From NCBI GenBank assembly GCA_029204225.1, contig CM055111.1, positions 6,848,854-6,912,853 of the forward strand: a stretch of DNA of 64,000 nucleotides, in the 5' to 3' direction. Under the pieces are notes generated by a model. It had not been told where the DNA came from. It did no database searches and saw only the letters and a list, made by a program, of their open reading frames with translations. Below, one piece after another: positions 56,429 through 64,000 of this stretch. The DNA comes from Diphasiastrum complanatum. Its lineage: Eukaryota > Streptophyta > Lycopodiopsida > Lycopodiales > Lycopodiaceae. Both the position numbers and the translations under genes were made by a program. Numbering within the stretch: the first letter of the stretch is position 1; each line of letters opens with the position of its first letter.

Positions 56429-57014
56429 TCATTGATTAGGGGTATCTCTATATAAACAGTGGTATCGCCCCCTGATGTCATAATATACTAGACAACGAAA
56501 GATGAAATGGAATTCATCCTCCACCTCATGAAGGGAACAAAGCTGACATATCCGCTGCAATCTGGGAGTGTTCGTGTATCTACCCATCTCGATAGCCAGC
56601 TGATAAGAAGAGACTCGAAGCTGTCCCATACGGTACCTCAGACCAAAAGATAATGGCTGTGTAAGATATGCTGGAAGGATAGGAGTGCCCGTATTATCCA
56701 ACCTTATCAGGGTCCGGCTGTGACCATATAGTACGTATGTAGCTCCGATAAATATGTTGTCTGATATACGCATGGGTCCCGCTCGGAAGATCAAGTACAG
56801 ATAAGCCCCAAGTCTGAAGAAGGGATGAGACACTGCCAAACCAAGAATGCTTGGGCCCCTGTCCAACAATGGTGTGTGATGAAGTGAGAGCAACAACAAT
56901 ATATCTGGAAGTGTCTAACTCTGATATCCTGTGAAGAAAGGTAATGATCTGAAACATAGCACCGATAACGAGGGGAGGGGAAGCAAACTCCGCTAATATG
57001 ATATCATGTGGCAC
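56429..57014 (-). pseudogene. Non-LTR (LINE-like) retrotransposon C-terminus
   Basis: Two overlapping minus-strand frames. The downstream one has LRYRMGQLRVSSYQLAIEMG, then RICQLCSLHEVEDEFHFIFRC and YYDIRGRYHCLY, the cysteine/histidine finger (C-X2-C, H, C) near the end of many LINE reverse transcriptases (zf-RVT type). No RT domain is preserved upstream. It lies in the 5.7-kb BEACH intron, next to a gypsy LTR at 57021. Confidence 0.55.
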
Positions 57015-57020
57015 CGAGGG

Positions 57021-57378
57021 TGTTACGAGCTCGTAACCAGTGCCAAACCCTAGGGAACACAGATAGGTCAGATACCACAGTCAGGGTCGTGTCCAGCGTA
57101 CACGACCAACAGGGCAAGACAGTGTGAGTAGTGTGCCCCAGCACGGTCCATAGCCATGGCGGGCCTAACACAGCCCAGGGACCCTGTCAACAGGATAGGG
57201 GCCCCAGTTGGGTCCCGACGTGCAGTCGGCCACGTCAGTGCCACGTGGCTGACACTTGGCAGTTGCATGCTACCAGTCCTCACACTGGGCTAGGAGGGGC
57301 TTACTCTATATCAGGGAGTAGGCAAGGTTGGGTGGATCAGTTAGTGTTTGCCCTACTGTGGTGTTAGGATCGATTACA
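57021..57378 (+). mobile_element. Gypsy 5' LTR (358 bp)
   Basis: It starts TGTTACGAGC and ends GATTACA, with one spacer base before the primer-binding site. It is GC-rich for this region. No 3' LTR copy is present in the window. Confidence 0.65.
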
Positions 57379-57379
57379 C

Positions 57380-57392
57380 TGGTATCAGAGCC
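57380..57392 (+). promoter_or_regulatory. Primer-binding site (initiator tRNA-Met type)
   Basis: TGGTATCAGAGCC directly after the LTR end, as in the gag-only unit at 26066. Confidence 0.85.
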
Positions 57393-58418
57393 ATCTCCAT
57401 CCTAGGGAGTTCAGGAGCAGCAGTAGAGAAAGCTATCAGAAGATAGGAAATGTTTCTCAGTTTCTCAGAAAGTAGAGGAGCAGGGCCAGCGCTGTAGGAA
57501 CAGTCTCCTACTGAGGAAATCTTGGTGGATTTACTTGCTTTTCTGACAGAATCCGAACCAGAATTCAGGGGTAGTTCCATCGCTGCAAAATCAGATAGTA
57601 ACTTCTGATTTGGAGTGTAAAGCACTGTAATCTGAGCAGAAATTCAAGAGGAAAGCAAGTACAGATCCAGCGCTGATAATATCTTCTGAAATCCTGAGTT
57701 TTGGAATCCGTTTGAGGCCCTTTAGTCTGATTTTCAGTAGCCACAGATCTGAAAGACAGATAGCGAGGGTAGTAAGTCAACAAAATTAGGATTGTAGATG
57801 ATTTTTAGGCCATAAATCTGGACTTGGTGGGCCCATAGAACTGTTGGCCAGTCAGCGAGGGCCTACAATAAATCAAATTCAGTTTTTTGCCTACAATTTA
57901 AGCTTGGAATTTGAATTTTCAAAGCAGGCAGTTCAGCGAGCAAAGGCCTTCACAAATTCGGATTTGGTACATCTGTTTTTTGAGTCCAATCTGGGAAAAT
58001 TTGATCTACCCAAGTGTTAACCTGACACCGAGGGTAGGATCAAGGGAAATCAGAGATTTGCTTGCATCTTGGCATCCTGGTTCCTGATTTTTCCGGACAG
58101 CAGGTCTGAAAGCAGTTGAAGAAGAGCTGAAAGGGCAGTTCTCAGAAAGAGCTAAGTTTTCTTTCTTTCCCTTGTACAGTTGTAAATTAGTCTTTCTGAC
58201 TCTTTTTCATCAGAAGCTAAGGTACCTCTCTTTCAGTTCCGAAGATGACCACTCCTTAGGGACCTGATCAACCCCCGGAGAGAGGCTTCAACGAACTTGA
58301 AACAGAAGCCTTGGCCTATAGTAAAGGGAAAGAACCCATGGAATTGGAAGAACAGGAACAGTTCGCCAAAGAACTCGACGAACTAGTTACCGAGCAGTTT
58401 CTCCAGTTGGTAACATAA

Positions 58419-58870
58419 GTGGATAAACTGAATTTGGCATTAGCCTATTTCAAGTCCAGTGTGGACGACTCGTTCGCTAAACTCAAAAGCTTGATTTTGA
58501 GTTCCGCGAAAGGAAGCCTTCCCTCCACTTCTCAGTTATCCCCTTCTCCACTTCCATCAGTTTCGGGTGAGACTTTACGGTCTCACCCCAGTGTTTTTAA
58601 AGATTTAAAGCCTCCTACTTTTAATGGCGAAGAGAAGGATAGAAATGCAGACATTCTACAAACCTTCCTCAACAAATGGAAGAACATTCATGCTCTTAAA
58701 CAGACCCCCGACCATTTGCAAGCTATTGAGGCCAGTCTTTCCTTAGGGCCTATGGCCTATAAGTGGTGGTTAAATCTCCAGGAGACTGGGCAGACTCCCC
58801 GGTCATGGAAAGCCTTTGAAGAAGCTTTCCTAAGAGAATTTCTACCAGAAAATGAACTTGATAGAGCCTG
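58419..58870 (+). pseudogene. Gypsy gag, truncated
   Basis: The frame contains FKDLKPPTFNGEEKDRNAD, TFLNKWKNIHAL, AYKWWLNLQETG and SWKAFEEAFLREFLPENE, the core of the gypsy Gag family. After ELDRAW (about 58870) the sequence switches to LINE-like DNA on the other strand, so the remaining gag and all of pol are missing. An upstream frame from 58245 with Glu-rich sequence (PMELEEQEQFAKELDE) may be the true N-terminus, separated by a stop at 58417. Confidence 0.8.
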
Positions 58871-59248
58871 GTCTCTATGTAGTAAAGAGTCATTGTCGTC
58901 CACACTACCATCCGATCTAGGGTCCGTCCGCAATCTCCTATGGGAGAAATACAATGTGATATGGAGTAGTGCATCAAGGTGAACAGATGGCTGGTGTAGG
59001 TCCTGTCGCAGTAAAAGCATCTCTTTGATCATAAGTGTGACACATCTCGGGTTATCATATGCTATAAGGGACCGCAATGTGACAAGAGTCTCTTTGAAAA
59101 GGCAATGGTATCTCCCTTTGATCTCGTAGTAGATTGGACATCCGAACAAAAAGTGCTCCTCTAACTCCACCTCAAACAGTGAACATAACTGGCAGATCCG
59201 CTCCTCACATGGGATACCGTGTAGGAGGGTTTGCGGATCCCAAGGCAA
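58870..59248 (-). pseudogene. Second LINE-like C-terminal copy
   Basis: The minus-strand frame reads GIPCEERICQLCSLFEVELEEHFLFGCPIYYEIKGRY as separate blocks that match the copy at 56.4-56.6 kb, then a divergent tail (LRSLIAYDNPRC, MIKEMLLLRQ). Since both fragments contain the same terminal finger, they are two copies, not halves of one element. Confidence 0.55.
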
Positions 59249-59292
59249 CCCTAACCCTAGTTAATAAGTGAGAGGGATTTGGCACCCTGTGT

Positions 59293-59914
59293 GTGTAAGT
59301 CCAACCCAATGATCACATGGAGATTTGATTAGTTATAAGTTAATAAAAGGACTTTAGGCCTTTTTGCGAGACTTTTAATGTCGCAGGGCCTAAAAGTCAA
59401 GTTAGTGAATAGAAAAAGGTTCCCACCAATTTTCAAGTTGGTTCCCTCCAAAATTCAAATTTAATTAGTTAGGGAGGCAGAAATTGGCCAATAGGATTTA
59501 AGGCCAATCCACTATATATAGTGGTAATTTTGAATCATTTGTGCATGTTCTCTTCATTTCAATACAAGCAAGTTGGCCCTCTTTTGGAATGGATAAGGAA
59601 TGTTCTTGCTCTCCATCTTTCTTCCTCTAACTCTCATGCTTTCTTTGTGTGTGCTATTTGTTGGATTTGATGCTTATTGGCATTGATCATTCTTATGCCT
59701 TTTGTGAGAGAGAAGAGTAAGTTTCTATCATTGTGGATTAGGGTTAATGGATGTAGTGTTAATGGATCTTATTGTTAGATGTGAATCATTTGCACATGCT
59801 AAATATGCTATCGCTCTCATGGGAATGAACCTCCGCATGACAACTAGCTTCATCTCCTTGATGCTTGTGTGCTGGGATCTAGGGTTGAGGGTAGGATAGG
59901 AAATGCCCACTACA
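59293..59914 (+). mobile_element. Probable Tat/Athila-type 5' LTR
   Basis: It may run from TGTGTGTAAG to CACTACA, with a TATA-like palindrome CACTATATATAGTG near 59512. It is followed after four bases by a PBS-like sequence. The left boundary is uncertain. Confidence 0.4.
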
Positions 59915-59918
59915 ATTC

Positions 59919-59937
59919 TGGAACTGTTGCCGGGGAG
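59919..59937 (+). promoter_or_regulatory. Degenerate Tat/Athila primer-binding site
   Basis: TGGAACTGTTGCCGGGGAG differs only in a few bases near its start from TGGCGCCGTTGCCGGGGAG, the PBS found at 33515 (-). Confidence 0.5.
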
Positions 59938-59939
59938 CT

Positions 59940-61570
59940 GCACCAGTTTTTCAGTTTTCAACATGTTTGGATGGATGTTAGCTTGCATTTTTTTAGGCAT
60001 CTTGTTTTGGCATAATAGGGTGAAAATTGCATCGTAGTTAAATTGGGAGATATCTTGCTTGATTTGAGTGGATTTTCTTGTTTGAAATCTGATTTAATTG
60101 TTGAGCAGGGGAAGCCATACAGATACAATTCTTAAGATCCATTTGGATCTGAGAAATCAAAGAAAACAACAAATATCGTTGATTTTTGCCAAATTTGGTG
60201 AAAAAGGAGGCAAAATCGTCGTCAACCTTGATAGCTTTTTGCTCCCTGGCAAAGAACGTTCGCCGAGTTGCAGACAACACCGCCTTGATACAGGGAATCT
60301 TCAGTTTGAAGGGCAAAGGAAGCAACTCTAAGTTTGGTCAATTGTGTACAGAAGTTGAGGAGACCATCACACACTCTTCTCCCTTGGTGCAATTATTTGA
60401 GACAGTTGATCAAAAAAATTAAGGTGATCTAGTCAAACTCACATAGTAGCCTAGTGAACTTTGGTTCTAAGACATCAACAAGCTATTGCCATGAAGAGGA
60501 AGTTTGTTGCTAGGTCTTTTACCATGGCTATTGGCTCTCAAATGAATTGGGGACAAAGTGAGTACTCTTAAGGACCTATGTTGAATGGAAAGGGGTTGAT
60601 CACACAAACACTAAGGGACAGTTTATGTTAGTATCATCTGCTGCAACTTCTTGACTCTCAACCGCATAAGGCCGAGTCAACAGTTCCATGATTTTGGTTC
60701 AAAGACAGCTAATCAAGACCAAGTGAGAGGTACACTACGAAGCATCAATCCATTGCCCACTTCAAAGAGACAAAAAAAGGAGAATCAGAAATTGATACTG
60801 TGAACTCCAAGGGAAGGTTCCTTTCTAGATTTAGGACCACAAAACATAAACTAGACTTACATGTGAAGTATTCTTGAATTTACTCAATCTTTTGTAATAA
60901 AAGAAAAAAGAATTTCAAGAGACTTATCATCAAGTACATGAATGGAAAATGACAATATTAGAAGCAATTCATTCACATCAAGCATCCATATGAGACATGA
61001 TGAGGGGTCAAGATGGGAAAAACTCGTGCAATAACCTTGGCAAAAGAGCTCTACGCAATGCACCAAAAGTGATGATTTTTTACTTTTTTTCCACTCTTTA
61101 ATATGTTGATGAGGTCAAGCTCAATTTAGGCTAATGCTAAAGGCTATAACCTTGCATGGCATCTCTTATGACTTAAAACAATCCTCAGCCTTAGTTTTAT
61201 GATCCTTCAACAATTGATTAAGTACTAAAACATGCTCTATCACTTCCATAGTAGGCCACTATTTGTGAAGCCAGTGAACAAAGAGTTCTTTGTTTAATCT
61301 ATACAACCTACCAAAATACCATTTTGGCCTATAAATACAAAATATCTTCTAATGTTGAAAAGCATTGCTAAAAATTGCATTAAGCATGCATATCTATGCT
61401 ATTGCAAACAAACGTGCACAAATTGTCATCACCAAATTAACAATGTTTTACAAAGTGCAATAAACATGAAAATAACACAAACAACATAGTATGGGGTGTA
61501 TATATTTGCTAAGTACAACTCAAAAATGAAGGACAAAATTCATATCCTTGATGGAGGAATGTTCAATGGT
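59940..61570. other. No recognised gene; intron DNA and possible LTR-element leader
   Basis: Overlapping short frames on both strands at 60040-60420 have no recognised domain. The rest is AT-rich intron sequence of the BEACH gene. Confidence 0.4.
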
Positions 61571-61581
61571 CCAATACAAAC

Positions 61582-61666
61582 CTCTGAATAAAGTATACAT
61601 AAAGCTACAAGCACCCTCTGCCTTCGTGATTCTGAAACCACCCTAGTAAGTAATGGTGCTAGTACA
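61582..61666 (-). CDS. BEACH-domain protein gene, 85-bp exon
   Basis: Flanked by GCAG before 61666 and GTTTGT after 61582. After one base completing a split codon it encodes VLAPLLTRVVSESRRQRVLV and ALCILYSE, matching the plant BEACH C-group segment (PLL...V.ESRRQR.L.ALCILYSE) that directly precedes the WRPLL exon. It ends in phase 0, as the next exon requires. Upstream exons lie beyond or were not recognised in 61.7-63.5 kb. Confidence 0.75.
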
Positions 61667-61679
61667 CTGCAAATAGACA

Positions 61680-63540
61680 ATTTGTATAAGTACAAAATAT
61701 TGTAAAATCACCACTAAAACTATAAGTACGTCTATAAACATTGCTCAACCAAAATTTAGCATAGTGCAGAAACTTTGTAGAGTTTTCAGTGAGTCAAAGT
61801 CTATTTTCCAACATGCTTTGTGGCATCTAAATGAAAAGACTTATCATTACTACACCAAATTATAGTGAATTGATAGTCAACGAGTGGACATCGTTGATAC
61901 ACTACAATCATACTATCCTTTTGAGAACCGTATATATGTTGGTCTCAACAATTGATGTTAACTGAATAGTAAAATATCCGTAGGAAAGTTGCATGAGAAG
62001 TCAAATTTCCTCGAATTTCAGAAAATTTCAATAGTATTAAGGCAAAAGAAATTCTTGGGCAACTTGTTGCTGTTGTATATATAGATGCAGTTCCACATGC
62101 AAGGATCCCAGAGCATTCTTAGTTCTGTTTGTTGGTCTACGAAAAAGTTGATATCCTGTTTTGAGTAATGACACATGCTTTTGATGATTTCATCAAAATT
62201 TTACCAGATTTTCAAATTTATGGACAAAAATTAATGCCCTGCAGTGATTCATCTGCAATTAATCTTGATGATTTTAAAGAAGTGGGCTGGAGGTATGATT
62301 TTTTGCATGTTCTAAGCTTATGTTTGCTTAGCCTTCCTAACAATCATTAGTAGGCGCCAAAGCGCTGGCTTCGATAGTGATTTACTGATTCTATGATGTC
62401 AGGAATGTCCTCTCAGAGTGTGTTAGCAAGAATATACCGTTCTTAGCTAATTCTTGGTTTTTTTTTCAATTTGGAAAAGCTGATGGTGGGGCATGTTGGA
62501 AGTGGCTGGCAACTTGTTGGTCCTTTTGGTTGAGGTCACTCCTCTCTATTGGTGAATGCTTACTCTTTGAAATTGTTCTAGGAGCCTGAATCATTTTGCA
62601 TGTGTAGACGTTTCTATTCTTCTGAAATCTGAACTTTCAAACTTAGAGAGCTAGAAAAGTCATACTCTTTCTATTGTCCTACGTGCTTGTTTATAGTTGA
62701 TTGTTTGATTCCTATCATACAATATTTGACCGGTTTGAGATGTAGTGAGGTCTACCTAAGCCGCAGCATCACAGAAATTCTAAGCTATATGACATTTATG
62801 TATGAAGTTAACTATGACATATGACTTCAGGTTGGACAATATATCTAGTTGATGAACCGCAGTTGCTCTCAATGAGTTGAACACTCTATGCACTCTCTGT
62901 AGAGCCACTACGCATGGAAAACATGGCCTAGGGTTAAGAGCAAAAAGCAATTTCTTTGTTGTTTTGCTATTTTTGAAAAATTATAACTACATTGGGTAAT
63001 CTAGCCAACACGGGAACGGTACCACCATTTGTAGACAGTAGCACTATTCCTTTTTTATGGTCTATGAGTTTCCACATATCCATTTGGGCTAACACGAGCT
63101 GTTACTGATGGTATATGTTCTATTCACATTTCAGTACAGTTGATTCACCTTAATGCCAGATATTGTCAATACCATTTTTTACTTTGTTCTATTGTAGGTC
63201 TATTTGTGTCAGTTACTTCTTTAACTACACTCATGTTGATTGCATGAAGCTTTACATTATGCTATGGAAAACTAGGTAAGTTATAACTTGCCAAACTATG
63301 CATTGCTACATCAACAAATGCAACAAGCTATGCTCGAGTTGCAAGCTATGTGAGACCCTCAGATCTTGCAATCATATCTTCAATAGTCATTTTAAGATTG
63401 GCTACAGTTATGGACTTGGCTCATTACATTCGGCGCGTCCATTTACATTTACAGTTACTTTACTTTATGCATAAGCAAGCCTTGGGCCCTTTTTTATTCA
63501 TTAGTGACATTCAGACTATATGGTTGGCCTTTGGCCTTAG
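61680..63540. other. No recognised gene
   Basis: AT-rich sequence with short frames only, probably the next upstream intron of the BEACH gene. Confidence 0.4.
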
Positions 63541-63559
63541 TATTCATTTTTAGGCAATT

Positions 63560-63853
63560 TGGACATATTACTGGAGAGTGGGGGCCTTCTTGGAGGGTGC
63601 ACTATTATCCCTCCCAGTTGGGCCCTAGCCACTGGAAGCTTCCTTTTCGGGCTTCCTCTTAGCTATAAGTAGGGAAACTATGTCATTTGTCATTCAGCTG
63701 ATGATATTGATCTCTCTCTTTAGCCTCCTTAATCTCTCTCTTTCCTGCTTTCTAGGGTTAAGTCTTGCTTCTGTGCTGCTTTCATAGCTTAAGTCTTGCT
63801 TATGTGATGCTTTCATAGCTTAGCTCTAGATCAGCTGTGGCTCTATTCGTAAC
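63560..63853 (+). mobile_element. 5' LTR of an element leaving the window
   Basis: It has a TATA-like GCTATAAGTAGGG near 63661, CT-rich sequence, and ends at the primer-binding site. The left boundary is an estimate. A 31-bp tandem duplication (63758-63788 and 63789-63819) lies near its end. Confidence 0.55.
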
Positions 63854-63854
63854 T

Positions 63855-63866
63855 TGGTATCAGAGC
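63855..63866 (+). promoter_or_regulatory. Primer-binding site (initiator tRNA-Met type)
   Basis: TGGTATCAGAGC, preceded by AACT as at 26062-26065. The leader after it runs out of the window at 64000. Confidence 0.8.
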
Positions 63867-64000
63867 ACTTTTCTGAGCACAATCTGGAATTTTTTCTTTG
63901 TTGGCCTTGCCTTGCTCCTCCATCGCTGTTCCTACAGCTCCATTGCCGCTTTGACAGCCCTGTTCCATCGCTGCTCCTTCCACTCCTTCCTGCCCAACGC

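Noticed and set aside
60038-60422. Overlapping frames on both strands near 60.2 kb as a gene
   Set aside because: No domain, no splice context and no conservation argument; most likely leader sequence of the Tat/Athila-type element or intron DNA.

Overview
The window looks like a TE-dominated stretch of nuclear DNA from a land plant with a large genome. The evidence is plant-type Ty1/copia and Ty3/gypsy elements (plant PBS types, a chromovirus with a chromodomain, a Tat/Athila-like element), a plant-style hAT transposon, and a plant BEACH-protein gene whose introns reach 5.7 and 8.6 kb. Long introns and this TE load would suit a fern or gymnosperm, but I cannot name the species. No bacterial features, CRISPR arrays or rRNA genes are visible.

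Layout. 1-2.8 kb: end of a decayed + strand copia element (gag zinc knuckle, RT remnant, 3' LTR). 2.9-4.5 kb: - strand copia pol with its RT core deleted. 4.6-6.3 kb: (GA)n tract and a - strand chromovirus relic ending in a 7-bp minisatellite. 6.5-10.6 kb: promoter/LTR-like DNA with a 161-bp (GA)n tract, then unrecognised AT-rich DNA. 10.6-18.5 kb: two copia copies of one family in opposite orientation; the + copy keeps a 969-codon pol frame. 18.5-20.7 kb: unknown acidic ORFs, a cluster of short inverted motifs and an intronless CENH3-like histone pseudogene. 20.7-25.9 kb: mostly unrecognised. 26-29.3 kb: a gag-only copia unit between 85-bp direct repeats, then a gypsy gag/protease relic. 30-34.3 kb: a - strand Tat-like element with gag but no pol, abutting a copia RT/RNase H fragment with its LTR (34.3-35.9 kb). 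36-39.6 kb: duplicated gypsy debris and an internally deleted chromovirus. 41.3 kb: a GC-rich hairpin MITE.

45.9-61.7 kb holds the only clear host gene, on the - strand: four exons of a BEACH-domain protein (class C-like, upstream of the PH-BEACH-WD40 part). Its 8.6-kb intron carries a 5.6-kb GC-rich hAT element (47.6-53.3 kb) sitting between the arms of an older fold-back element, plus a second hairpin MITE. Its 5.7-kb intron carries LINE-like fragments, a gypsy 5' end and a Tat/Athila-type 5' end. The exon at 45.9-46.1 kb contains a frameshift, so this allele may be damaged. 63.5-64 kb is the start of another LTR element leaving the window.

The best candidates for something new are: the hAT element, which besides a multi-exon BED/DUF659/dimerisation transposase with AT-hooks carries a convergent 121-codon gene with its own TATA-like box; and the CENH3-like retropseudogene with its upstream motif cluster. 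All functional statements are from sequence reading; no database search was possible.
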